From assembly GCF_040954835.1 (NCBI RefSeq), contig NC_090699.1:16609817-16673816 (forward strand): a stretch of DNA of 64,000 nt. The letters are read 5' to 3'. The notes under the pieces were generated by a model. It did no database searches. It was not told the origin of the DNA and saw only the letters and a program-made list of their open reading frames with translations. This DNA comes from Lepisosteus oculatus (taxonomy: Eukaryota > Chordata > Actinopteri > Semionotiformes > Lepisosteidae). A program made the translations under genes and the position numbers. Positions 25,001-37,000 of this stretch are shown piece after piece; the stretch's first letter is position 1; every line of letters starts with the position of its first letter.

Positions 25001-28000
25001 GTGAACATGGTTTTGGTTTCTACCATGATCCAATATTCTCAGATCGATGCCCAATCCATCATGAACATCAGTATTAACCTGTTACATTGTAACTGCTATG
25101 TGAAACCATGAAGATTTACTTCATACCTGATCCCAAGCCTCTGGTCAATTTCAGTCTTATACAGTATGTGTATATTAATATAAACATAGAATGATTTATA
25201 TGTTAATATTTCTAATCTACACAAAGCGATAGAATTTAGAACTTTGATTTGTTCAATTTCTCTGGACATACAGTATGGGATCTTTCCCTTCTGCCAATGT
25301 TAAAAATAAATGTGTTTTACTCAATTTCTAATGTATCTTGGAATATAAGGACCAGTCAATTATTTAACTGATTTTCAATCTTCTTATTTCCAAGAGGGTC
25401 TGAAAATGTCGTACCTTTTGTCCAATCAACTCCATTTCTTTTTTTTTATAATTGAGTACCTTCAGCATAATGCAAGTGTTTAAGTGAACAAAATTAATTT
25501 AACCACAGAATGGAAAATGGTATACACTCACAGTCTCAGAATCCACATTCGGATGTCCAGCTGTCTGAAAAAATCCCAATCAGCTGAAGAGCTTAACTGG
25601 TTACAGTTGGAGTCAAACAAGGCCTGCTTGTCTGAATTCTACATAAGGAAATCTAATCTTATCCAATATTTATCGTTTAATAGACTATAATACACATTAT
25701 TTTAAAAGTTCATTGTGATTCATACGCTTGATGAAGAGTACTTGATTTGTCACAGACGTTAATATATACAATACTGTATATACTTCAGTTTGCAATATTT
25801 GTGGAAAATATTGAGGGACAGGCATTTTCTTTTGTTTAAAAAACATTGTTTCACATTTTACCAAGGGTGGGAATTCATGTTCATGGGAAACGTTTGGTTG
25901 AGCCCTTCTTGGGTTTTCAAGGGGCAAATGATTTCATAGAAATTGAGAGAAAACTGGAGGGCATTGAATGCATAATGATTGGTTACCAATACACACATTG
26001 CTTGTTTTAATATCAGTTGCGTTTTTGGAAAATAGTCTTAGATGTTTTATGATTTTGATTCTCATTTTGCTTATTTTTTCAGGGTTGCTGTTTAGGAGAA
26101 ATGCCAGATATTTTAAGTCTACATCTGAAAAGATTTGATTACGACTTCTATCAAGAGAGCTATGTGAAGATAGAGTGTCCAGTGAACATTCCTCTTACGA
26201 TACAGTTTAAAATGGTAATGTGCATTTAATTTCACAAAATCCAAATTGCTTTAATGAAGATAAGCAGTTGTTGAAAGCCCAATTCAACGTACTTTTGGAA
26301 TTAGTGCAACAACACATCTAGATATAGTGAATCAAAGAACTACAAAGAAGTTATAATACTGTAGAAATAATGGGGATAATAACGATAATAACAGTTGGTG
26401 AAGAGAAAAGAAATTGTTTAGGAAAACATCTAGATAGCAGCATACAATTTGGATCTGGATCGAACCTTTAATGTTTTGGTAGACACGTTTAAAATGTGTT
26501 TAGGTTTTAACCTGTCTTGTGAAAGGTGTGACACCTGAACCCCTCAATAAGCTGAGCTAACGGGCTCAAGGGGGGGGTCTCCTCCCTCATGCAACCTCCA
26601 TTTGCATTTCGTTAGGCATCTGTTGTCAGACCCTTACGGAGGACCTAGAATGTTTCATTCCTCCCGTGACAGAGATTATGCATATTCAATGCTTAAATTC
26701 AAGAAGATTCAAAATAAATTGAACTGAATCCCACGGCAAGCAGCTTTGAAACAATTTTGTTTGGCTTCATTTACTTCTTTAATGCATTTCACGGTAATAA
26801 ACAATCCCAGTACCGTTACTGAGCGGGGACGCCTTCGGATTTGATTCCTTTGACTTTAGGGGTGACATCCTGGCCATACGTATGAAGTTGTCTTCATACT
26901 CAGTATGAACTTAATACTCACATTGGACAAGAGGAGCTGCAGCTGGAAGGGGAGTAAAGATGGGATTGCTGAGCAGAGATCTGCGTTGTCTCGTACTTGT
27001 GTGGAAGTGGGATAAGGTTGATGAGTAGAATCTAGGGCTTGTTCTCCTCTCAAACTGCATAATTTAGAGCAACAGAACATTATTATCTTCATGGTGTTGC
27101 TTCCTACGTTTATTTATTTATCTTCAAAACACTTGTCTTTCAGAAACCTCAAAAATACGAACTGTATGCTCTTTGCAATCACATAGGAAGTTACAGAGGA
27201 GGACATTATGTGGCAAACATTAAATCATTGGATGATGGAAAATGGTACATTTTTGATGACACAGAAGTTAAAGTAAGTGTTATAGTATGTTCCCCTTGTG
27301 CTCTTATTCTTTAATATAAGGATGATAATTGACAGGTGTGAATCCTAGTATCTTGGCTGATAACCACCATGGGCTTATACAACTTTAGGGATGAAATTGG
27401 CCTCAGTTCCTCCTGAATTGAACTGGTACAGCAGTTTCTCCCTATATTGTATAAAATGCTCTGGTGTCTTTTATGATGCAAAACGCTATACTGTATAAAT
27501 CCAATTATTTGTGTCAAATGCTTATTATTTAGTTATATGTAATCACAATGGTCATTCTTTCTTGCTGCATGTGAAAATGTAACTGCACAGATTCATTTTA
27601 ATACCTATCCATAATTTACTAAATTACAGAAACATATTAATGTCCACCATAGTAATTCAAGATAACAGTGAATTTCACTTTTTGATCTTAATTTCTTTTT
27701 CTTTGATTTTTGTGTTTGAAGTTTAAGTCCATGCCTAGTTACCAGGAACCCGAGCAGCACGAGAACGTATGTATATGGAGAAAATGTCATCATACACAAA
27801 AAAATAAATAACTAGATTATCTAAAAATAAATTTAATACAAGGGAATGTAAATTCAACAGTGACATGAGCTAAAAGTGATCTTACAGCAGATCCTCAAGA
27901 CTAACTCCATGTCAACTATGGTTTCACTAGAAAAAACAACACACAAGAAAAGTTTTTTGAAAATGTTTACTTAGTGTTTTAGTCATATTAAATTTGGCTT

Positions 28001-31000
28001 AACCTGTTTAGCTGAGGGATACCCCCTGGCCATAGGATGATGAGCTTGGGACCCCCTTGCAGAGTGAGGAGTGACCAAGGGGCAGCTGCAAAGGGAGAGA
28101 TGGGCTGCACGAGAGATGCAAAAGGCAGAGGAAGAGAAGGGCTTACGTGTAATATTTTTAATTTCTTTACTTGAGGATATGATGTCAGGAATGATTACAA
28201 ATTAGAACAGCTGAGGCCGATGGGACCTGGCCGTTGTCATCCCTGCCGATCCCGCATTATAAAGACCATTTATCCATTTGACCAAACTACTGAAAAGGCA
28301 GTTTCAAGCCCTGGTCTCGGCCCTCTGCCTATCTATACAGAAACCTCATGATTCTAATTTATCCAGCTGCACGCTTCATTTTTGCCTCCTTCCCTCCCCT
28401 CTTTCCCATGTTTGCCTGTACAGCAGCTTCCAAAGGGGGGGGGGGGGGGGGTTCTATCGGCATCGTTCTGCTGTTATGATTGGAATCCCTCAGTTGGATC
28501 CTGAAAAGCCAAATAAAAAGCTTCCTGATTTAACTACATTGGGTTTGTTTGTATCAACTGAAATTCATTTATGATGTCAAAAACAGTGAAAGCAAAACAA
28601 AACCAAGAGCTGCTAGGATTCAATTCCCATTGTACTGAGCTTGCAAGAACAGAAACATTAAATACATATTGTAAGGACAGGAACGAAACATTTCTGGTCC
28701 CCCAATAACGACCAGACACGACAGATGTATATTAAATCCCTCTTTATGAAGTTACACATCCCATGCCCCCTACACACAAACAGGATGATGATGTTTAACA
28801 TATTGCAGACAGTGGTGTGGAAAAACAACACAGTCAGTTTTAGCAGCGCATCCCCACAGCACTGGCACCCTGGGGGGGGGTATCCGTGTGGACTTTGTAT
28901 GTTCTCCCTGTGATTGTGTGGGTGTCCTCTGGGTTCTCTGGTTTCCTCCCATAGTCCAAAGACGGCAGATTCAGAATACCGGTAGATAAATTGGCTTCTA
29001 AGAAAATTCAACCAGGTGGGAGTATGTCTGTGTCTTTGTCTATGTGTATCCTGCCTTCCACCTGGTTTTTGGGTGGACTCTGGCTCCCCCAAGAGCCTGT
29101 ATTGGATGGAGAAGTTAAACAACGGATAGACACACTCCCATTCCACTACCACTGAAGCAGTGCCTTAGCTCACCCCACTGGGGTGAGGCTGTGTGTCACA
29201 CCCTCAGCTGAGCACATTACTCTGTTTGATACAGGGCTTGTCTGAGTGAATGAAAAAAGTTTGATTAAAGAATTAGCACTCAGTTTTCCTCACACTTTTT
29301 GCAAAACAGAGTGACTATTTTTCAGTATGTGTTTAACCTCTACTTCCTGGTTTGCTTACAGGACTATCAGATCATTATGAAGACAAGTATACATTACATA
29401 AGGTATGCTCAATTTTCTCTCCTTAGGTCTTTTGATTTGACTAAGCTCTTTGTCGGACAAATGTTGAGTATTTGCACAATGTGCAGTTGCAAGAAATAGT
29501 TTGTGAACCATTTGGAATTACCTGAATTTCTGCATTACGCATAAAAATGTGGTCTGATCTTATTCATGATATGTTCATGAAATGTTCATGAATCATTAAT
29601 GTTTGTCATACAGTCTGTTATGCAGACTAGTGTATATATACTAGTGTAGTATAGTATAATATTGTGTATTACTAGTGTATTATAGTGTATACAATATATT
29701 ATATATATATAAATCAAATTATTGAGCAGCTGTCATTTTTCAGGTCCCAGGATGCATACTTGCTTTTATACAGAGTTGTGTCTGAAAATGGGGATCATGG
29801 TATGTGCAACATCTATCATTATTGTAAAAAGAATGTTTTTTCTCATTGTCTTGTAAGCTCCCATCAGCTGTAACTTCCTGACAGCAACTTAGTAACATCA
29901 GTTCACAGACATTTTAAATCACATACACTACTCGCAAATTAATCAGTATGAGGCAAGGAGTAAAACAAGAAAAATAACCGCTCAACGATTGGGAGTTCAA
30001 AAATGTAACAAACCTGAAAATGTATGTACCTGTTTGTAATAATCTCCTATTTCATTCCCAGTTATTGTCCAATACCCATTATTATAACAGGTCTAGCTTA
30101 ATGGAGGTAAAATTGAGTTTTTCAGGGAACATTTCAGGGTATTTAAAACCACACTAACATTGTATCCATATTGGAAGGGCATCAAGTTTAATTGTGAAAA
30201 CTCCAAATATCCGCCATTCTAATGGGCATTCTTGTTGTTTAGGCAGGTCTTGCATGGATCAGTGCTACACTTAATTGTATGTAACTTTCTATGTTTCTAT
30301 GTTTTCAACAGTTTCTATGTTTCCTTTAATGCTGCCACAATTCCATTCCAGTTACAGAAATGCTGACAGAGCAGTGGCTACCACTGTTGTCAGAAGTTAT
30401 TGTCAAAAGCATTGTTTTCTCCAATAAAATAAGGGGCAGGGCATGTTGCCATAAGAATGGGCCCTTGACAGGTGCCATATTATTAATTATATGTAATAAA
30501 AAATAATAAGAATTGTTGTTGTTAAATTGTAATGCTGTTTTACATCACACCGGCACAGTAGAGGAGTAAAACAGAAGAGGATGGCAGGACTGCTTGTAAA
30601 AAAAAAGTTGAATCCTTTTAAACATCCATATTTTCCAGATGCTACCGACGGTGTTCCCAATCTGCAGACGGGACAGGCAGAGGATTCAGAGAACTGTGTT
30701 GGCCAGAGGAGTAATCGTACGGATAAAGCACCACGTCGCAGAAGGAGGGTAAGTACTGTATACTTTACAAAGTGGACATGGGATGTAATTGAAACAAGGC
30801 CTAAATGAAGACATCTTTATGTATTAAAAATAGATGTCTACCCTCTGTGTGTATCATCCCTTTGGCTCATGCTTTAATTTTATATATACTGTACATTTTC
30901 CTGGCAGTGGTGCAGCACTAGGGCCCCAGGTTCCATTCCTGGGGTGCTATCTGTTCACATGCTCTCCACATGTCTGAGGGGGTTTCCTATTACAGTCCAA

Positions 31001-31901
31001 AGACATGGTGGTAGGGTAAAATTGGCCCTACTGTGTGCGTTTTTGCCTACAGGTATGTGTGATCTGCAATGGAGTGTTGTCTCGTCCAGGGTGTACAGTT
31101 TTTGGGGGGCACGTGTGGGGCTGCTGTTGTTGTACAGAGTATAGTGACTGCTGATGTTTAATCAGCTCAGATCTGTCAATCTTGTTAATGGTTAGTTGTG
31201 TGACAGTACTCCACAGTAGCTGTTTTTCTTGAAAGGCAGACTAATAAGAACATTGATGACTAATCACCAAATATTCTTTATCAGTGAGATAACTGCTTAT
31301 TCAATTCATTGTCATGGTGGGTCCAAGTCTATCACAGCATTGGGCACAAGGCAAGAGACACCCTGGGACAAGACACCAGTCCATTGCATTTATCTCATAG
31401 ATACATACACACACTGGGGGCAGTTTTACAGAAGTCAATTAGCCTACATTACTCTGCTCTCCTCCCCACCGATAGCCGATGTGTGGGGAGCGTTCTGGCG
31501 CACTATGGCTGCCGTCGCATCATCCAGGTGGGGCTGCACATTGGTGGTGGTGGAGGGGAGTCCCCATTACCTGTAAAGCACTTTGAGTGGACTGTCCAGA
31601 AAAGCGCTATATAAGTGTAAGCAATTATTATTAATTATTATTATTACCAGTAACCTTCAGTCAATCTCAGCCATGTCCATTCACCATGAGAAAAAGCAGC
31701 TTGGAGTCAATAAACACATATACAAAGTACCAGGTTTTAACAGGTATTCATTCTTGGTCACTCCATAAACTGTCTGTCAAGGGCTATGAAGTGTGTGGTG
31801 CATCATTTTAACTCTGTTTTTCCTTTTTGATTCTCAAGAAAACCAAGAAGAAGAAAAAAAAAAGGAAGAAGAAGAGGAGGAACAGAAAGCGATTCTTTTA
31901 A
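19057..31901 (+). CDS. USP47-like ubiquitin-specific protease, 392 aa, 13 coding exons
   Basis: Exons: 19057-19144, 20601-20697, 21082-21203, 22237-22307, 23393-23521, 24883-24978, 26083-26214, 27144-27272, 27722-27766, 29362-29402, 29744-29799, 30639-30748, 31839-31901; phases agree and sum to 393 codons. The start at 19057 has an in-frame stop eight codons upstream. This is a USP cysteine protease that removes ubiquitin or a ubiquitin-like protein: Cys box NQGATCYLN (Cys41), QRDAEEFF, zinc cysteines 138/141 and 190/193, [11 protein letters not shown], His box YRGGHYV (His266), WYIFDD (Asp283), AYLLLYR. The 17-residue His-Asp spacing equals that of USP7. Best recalled resemblance is USP47-like fish proteins, yet it is far shorter than USP47. 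The last 25 residues are nearly all Lys/Arg ([19 protein letters not shown]), a probable nuclear or nucleolar signal. The exon-2 donor (gg|gtctgg) is weak, so that junction is the least certain. Confidence 0.9.
19662..19729. other. Long stem-loop in the first USP coding intron
   Basis: AGAACTTCAAAAGTG (19674-19688) is a perfect 15-base inverse of 19694-19708, with a 5-base loop. An outer 9-base pair, CTTTGCATC (19662-19670) and GATGCAAAG (19721-19729), extends it with an asymmetric bulge. It may be the core of a small palindromic element or a hairpin RNA; no further evidence. Confidence 0.5.
19997..20545 (-). repeat. 5S-headed SINE, minus strand, near full length
   Basis: Read on the minus strand, the 5S-like head lies at about 20545-20430 (complement of 'ggctcacacctgcttagctt' and 'cttagctttcccaggagtc') and the tail ends near 20000 ('tacatttatatagccctttt'). 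It inserted about 60 bases before the USP exon that begins at 20601. Confidence 0.75.
21235..21820. repeat. Dispersed repeat of unknown class
   Basis: 'gtcatttggcccatctagcc', 'tggaagcctgttccagacac', 'tttggtgaagaaatgcttcc' and 'gtttcttcagtctgtcagtg' are phrases of an interspersed fish repeat; part of it is shared with 2125-2350. Its open frames carry no recognisable protein. It lies between USP exons 3 and 4. Confidence 0.55.
22545..22796. repeat. Palindromic fold-back repeat, copy 3
   Basis: The left arm ('tcaggtgggtagctgcatta', 'gctgaaaagagaagagagaa', 'ggctgtgaagccttcttcag') and right arm ('gaagaaggctccacaaccga', 'cttctcttttcagcatggaa') are separated by about 40 bases. It lies in the USP intron after exon 4. 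Confidence 0.75.
23596..23855 (+). repeat. tRNA-derived SINE
   Basis: The head holds a pol III A-box-like 'gtggctctgtggctaagg' and a B-box-like 'GGTTCAAATCC' (23659-23672 region), then 'gagcaaggcccttaacccta' and 'aaattgtatagggctaataa'. The tRNA-like head is not a tRNA gene: no acceptor-stem complement is seen. Confidence 0.7.
23858..24155 (+). repeat. SINE-type repeat directly after the tRNA-SINE
   Basis: 'tgctgccttgcagcactcag', 'gtgtggagtttgtatgttct', 'ggtttctgggaagattggcc', 'tgggataggctctggctccc', 'gaattggaagaagtggttag'. The same family as 10083, joined to the SINE before it with almost no gap. Confidence 0.7.
24270..24428. repeat. Palindromic fold-back repeat, copy 4 (short)
   Basis: 'gtaggtagctgcgtcagcat', 'ttattccatgctgaaaagag', 'cagctgtggagccttcttca', then directly 'tctcttttcagcatggaata'. 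The second arm has lost the GAAGAAGGC part. It lies in the USP intron before exon 6. Confidence 0.7.
27995..28140 (+). repeat. Dispersed repeat fragment matching the window start
   Basis: 'taccccctggccataggatg', 'gaccaaggggcagctgcaaa' correspond to the phrases at 30-100. It lies in the long intron between USP exons 9 and 10. Confidence 0.4.
28435..28451 (+). repeat. Run of 17 G
   Basis: An unbroken G tract after a C/T-rich stretch in the USP intron between exons 9 and 10. It can form a G-quadruplex and is prone to length error. Confidence 0.9.
28850..29130 (+). repeat. SINE-type repeat
   Basis: 'gactttgtatgttctccctg', 'ggtttcctcccatagtccaa', 'aattggcttctaagaaaatt', then 'ggatggagaagttaaacaac': the family seen at 10083. 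The 164-codon minus-strand open frame across it is an artefact. Confidence 0.65.
30900..31100 (+). repeat. SINE-type repeat, partial
   Basis: 'ctggcagtggtgcagcacta', 'ggtttcctattacagtccaa', 'gggtaaaattggccctactg', 'ttgtctcgtccagggtgta'. Truncated 3' end, in the last USP intron. Confidence 0.6.
31447..31646 (+). repeat. 5S-headed SINE, 3' tail only
   Basis: 'tctgctctcctccccaccga' to 'agaaaagcgctatataagtg' and a short ATT run. It is the conserved tail of the family at 54411, in the last intron of the USP gene about 200 bases before the final exon. Confidence 0.75.
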
Positions 31902-34083
31902 TTGACTGCTTTCTGCTCGTCTGGATCAACTCAAAACCATAATATCACTGCAGCACGTAGGATTTCTGTCTGTCAGAAGTACAAAGGGGTTTTAGTGTTT
32001 CCCAGTCTTTCTTCCAGCTACAGTACCTTTGAAGTATTTTCTCCACTACAAGCCTAAACAAAATATTATTCCACTTTCTAGTACAACCTAACCCTTTGAT
32101 TAATTCAAAAGGCCTTGGAAACTGCTCAGCAGTATAGTCAAAATAGGTTTACACTGGAACCCAAATTGAGAATGAATATACACAGAATTTTTTTTTAAAA
32201 GCTTGGATAAGTGTGTCAGAAAAAGAACAAGAACAAGTATAAGAAAAACAGCCAATAGAATTACACTGAAATCCATCAAGGCTTGTCTAGTATAACACTG
32301 ACCACTAAGTGAGAGTGATTAAAGCACACAAGTGGAAATCTCTCAAAGCTTATCTAGGGACACCACTGCTAAAAATACTCGGTATCCCAGCATTCCCCAG
32401 ACCCAAGTATTAGGCTCAGGGCTCCAAGGCAGAAAGAGCTATTGTATTTTGTTTTTGTTCTCACCCCCACACTCTTTGTTGCTTCACTGCTCTGCACAGC
32501 AGGGAAAAATAAAATCACCTTTGCTTTCAGCTCTTGCAGTAGGTCACAGTGATGTACACTGGAGCTACACACTGTGCCCATGCCTTACTGAAGGTGGCTG
32601 TCTAGACAATACAGTATAAATTCAGATTTATAATATATAAACATACTAGTAATATAATACTTACTAGTGTAATAAGATTATCTAATATCATAAAAGTGAA
32701 ATGTTATGTTTTGAAACTCCATACTGGTTTAGCTTTTTATTTAGTAATACCTGCAAATCACGCAAAATAAAATAATGACACCAGTACTTCTTTACAAAGG
32801 GTTTATAATTTCTCATGTCTCCGACAAACACAGTTTGCATTATGTTGGTGGAATACATAACAGTAATGTCTTGCTTTGAAGTTAAGTTGGTTTGCTTGCT
32901 AGTAAAATACAATGCAAACATTACATAAACCGTTCTATATGTAACAAGGACATATGAAACTCAGGACCAAGCATACTGTAGATGTTTTTGGTTAACCGCT
33001 ACAGAAATTGTGGAGAAGATATAACAGTTCCTTCACCCAACACAAAAACCCCATCCCGCACCACTGGTACCCTCCATGCTTCTGCCCAAGATCCCCTGAA
33101 CTATAAATAGGTATAATGGAGCCCCCAGCCTCCAACATCCCACCGCTGGCACCATAGCAGCAGTGCACAGTTCCTGGTAAATGGGCCAGGATAGGATCTA
33201 ACTAGGAGTTTCCATCAAGACCCCTAAAATCCAGCTGCACAAGCAATAAACATTTTACTGACCCATGACAACTGTACATCCAGTCCTCCTTTATCGTGGG
33301 GGATACATTTCTGAGCTGTCTGAACAAAATGCATCTATAGGGATAAAGCACTCCTATGCCATATATACAGTATACTGTGGGTATTCCTAATACACCATGC
33401 AAATGAACAGAAATATGACAAATAATATGAGTACATGACAGAACATTAAGAAATTACTGCACACATTTCCATTATATCATTATAGAAAAGAATACTATAA
33501 AAATAAACATGCACCATGTAGCTTTACACTTATTAGTCATGAATCTGAAGACAGATGAAATGTCACAAATCCCAACTTAAACTGGGTAATTCATGCAGGG
33601 AATAGAGCTGAGCTTTAGAGACGGTCATACACCAGACTTGGCCTGACACCACCAATATACGAAACCATGGATGAGAAAAACATGGGTGAGTAGGAAGAGG
33701 AATATTGACTCACTGAAACACTATAATTACATTCCGTCTGTGACTGTCTAGGAAATCGCTCAATAAGGAACAATATGTACAGTATAAGAACACAGACTGT
33801 AAAATATTAATTCCCTGCTTTGATGGCAGATAAATATGTTTTATTTCCTTCAAAAAGAAATCATACCATTTTATATATATATATTAAATAAATTAAAACA
33901 AATCTCTCTATTAGTGGTGACTTGTCAAAGGAGGATGCTATTATCTCAAATTTGTGAATGTTGCTTCCTTTTCACATTCCACACATTTCAGATTGTCATG
34001 TAACATAAGAGAAAGCTAATAAAAACTATTAATATCATCACTACTTCTCTTATTGTATTAGTAATTCTTATTCCTCCTTCCAT
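31902..34083. other. Intergenic stretch between convergent USP and TRIM genes
   Basis: The 3' flanks of two convergent genes. AT-rich; no gene recognised. Possible poly(A) signals: AATAAA at about 32508 (+) for the USP gene, and TTTATT at about 33840 (minus-strand AATAAA) for the TRIM gene. The repeat-like phrase 'cctcctttatcgtgggggat' is at about 33285. Confidence 0.4.
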
Positions 34084-37000
34084 TCAGTCTGTGTAGTTGA
34101 CAGGAGAGATGATCAGTGGGGCTGCATTTTTGCCTCCATGATGTTTGTTGGGGCTGAAGAACGGGTAGAGTTTCTCAGTGAAGGTGTCAGTGAAAGTGTA
34201 GATATGAGACCTGGCCTCCACATTGTAGAAGGAGACCTGGCCCTCTTCATAATCCACATACACCCCCACCTTCAGGGGCTTTAAATTCAGAGGGAATATG
34301 ACACCATTAGCCCAGTATTTATCCCCATTCCTCAGACACAAAACCCAGCAATTATTTTGAAGTTTATACGTAATCTGCCCCTTCCTGTTGACGGACTCTC
34401 CAATAACTCCTAAATCCCAGTCAGTCTTCCTCCCCACCTCCACCTCCCAGTAGTGTCTCCCTGAGGTGAAACCACCCTTTCCCACCACACAGTGACAATG
34501 ATCAAACCTCTCAGGATTGTCAGGGAGATCCAGCTCTGTGCCTCCGTATCTCACTTGTTTCCCGTCCTCAGACACGATGAGCCAACGAGCAGCTGTATTG
34601 GGGTTCAGAGTCACATCAACTGTGGAGCAGAGAAAAAAAAAACAATAATGAAGAAAGTACCGTACATCTCATCCATCTCTTAAATAAATGGAAAGGAAAG
34701 AAAGGAATATTATACTGCTGTTTAATCCGTAAGGTGATACATGAAATTGTTGTGAAAACTTTTAAATGTAGTGAACTTAAGACACTTAAACTTTCAAATC
34801 CAGATAGTGGGCTAAGTTTTTTTTCATAACCACAAAAAAGATTATTCTATCTACAGTATGTCATTTCCCAAACATATTGGATATAGCCTTTTAACCACTG
34901 TGTTTTATTCAGTTGTTCTGTTAAAGACTAATAATAAAGAAACAAGCACACTGACTCTCGCCTGGCTGTAGAAATGACAGCGCTGGTTGGAGATCAGAGC
35001 TGGCATATTCCCCCTCACTGACAAGGGATAATCCGGGGAGAACTGCTGCAATGATGTTGGGGTGAGGCAGTGGGGCTAGGCCATGATCGATCACAAAACT
35101 TTTATAAGCAGGGAAGCAGAAGTGTAAGACTGTAATTTGACTGCCTCCTGAACTACTGTGCAATAACAACAATAATGTTAACATGTTAAAAGATTCCCAT
35201 CAAGCAGCTTAATAGTTCAAATAAGGATCCAGTAAAAACCTGCAGGTGTCTGGGTCCTCTAATCTAGAGAATTAGAGTTGAACTGTTGGGCATATTTAGA
35301 ATCTTTAATCTTTCACCAAGTGTTATTTTCTAGAAATTTAAGAACTGCGCTCTTCTGGACATGAGAATGAATGTGATTTGGAAATTGTATTGGGTTCTTT
35401 TGCTAGTTAAAATAGAGATGCGAAACATGATTAGATGTGTTTTGTAAACTGTAAAGCACTTTTTTGGTCATATTATTTATTGATGGAGGTTAGGGCCTAT
35501 AGACAAGACTGATCTTTAGTGTTTATGTTTCAGGAGACCTGGCTGGGTTTAACAGTAAGGACTATGGGTTTGACACCTGGGCATGACATCATACCTGTCA
35601 GGATACCATTTCACCAAAGTAAATAAGACAACCAATTGTTTGTTAACAAATGGAATAATAGGCTCAATTGCAAACCATTGAAAATTACATACGGGCACAG
35701 TCCCATAGCTAGTATGCAGCTCTACACTAAACTAGTATACTAGGCAAATATCAATTGCAATAAACAATTAGCTCCTAGCTAGAAAATCTCTCTACTGCAA
35801 TAAACCTAAATGAATAGCTGCTGCCCTCTGGTGGGCACTAAAATGCAATCCTAAATTAGTCCAACTCTCAGAGACAAAGATTACAGGACCATTGCAGACA
35901 AAGCACTTCACTCTCTTGGTTTTTGGCCAATGCTGCACTGTTAAGGAAAGGTCTCTGCCAAAACAGGCATAAAAGAGCTACTAGTTATTTTATTCCTCTG
36001 AAATGTAGACGAGGCATTTTCATACTATACTAGCTGGAACAGTGAATCACATGGGAATGATCCAATTGCACTGGCAGCTAATGAATGAAATAAAATTGTC
36101 ACAATGCAATAATTTTAAGCTTACTTTGCCGTGAGATAATATATGTGTACATAACTGTATACATAACTTCTTGCTATCATCCTATCTCACATACTAGACA
36201 GGATGTAGTTTTCAATAGTGAGTTTTGCGATATGTATGAAGATAAATGTTTTGGTGAAGGAAGCAAACTGAAATTGAGTAGAGATGTATTTGGCAACCCA
36301 AGAAAAATCAATTGGAACCCTGTTTCACTATACATAATTCAACACTTTAAAATCATTCTACCACTGATGCAGGGATACCCATCCAGACTGTCCTTCTCAC
36401 TAGAAAAGACGAGTTCTCTTTCTCCATACCATCTCTAGGATAGGTCAAGGGGTGTCCAACAGGGCTTCTGGGTCCGATTTCTGGCAGTGTGGTTCAGTTT
36501 GTTATGTTGAGAATTCGGCACTTTGGATGCATATGGTAGCTCTGTACTAAGGTTCCAACCACAGATCCCATTTTCAGATGTGTCAATTTTGTATTATTTT
36601 CTTCTGAAGTTATTGTGGATTTTGATTTTTAGAGATTCTGGAGAAGAAAATTACTGTCCCTACTATATGCATTTAGCTGTACTGGCACATTTTTCCACAC
36701 ATTATTTACTGTCTTGCATTTAACAACACAATTAAACAGTTAAATTAAATTACCCTTACCTGCATACTTGCGCGCCTTGTGGAATTCTGGAGACAAAAAA
36801 AATGTGAGAATTGTAGTTGTGTTTAACACCTAGTTTTTGAACAATTTAAAATCCTGGTGCCATGAGCTCCCAGACAGAGCAGAAGTGCATGTCTTATAGC
36901 TGCAACATATTTCACAACGCTATTGTCAGGAAAATGACCAAATCTTTGCTGTTGCATATGTATTTGCATTTTATTGAACAGACATTACATTTAATATGGA

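Noticed and set aside
28658-29152. 164-codon minus-strand open frame
   Set aside because: It spans a SINE-type repeat and has no recognisable domain; the DNA is a USP intron.
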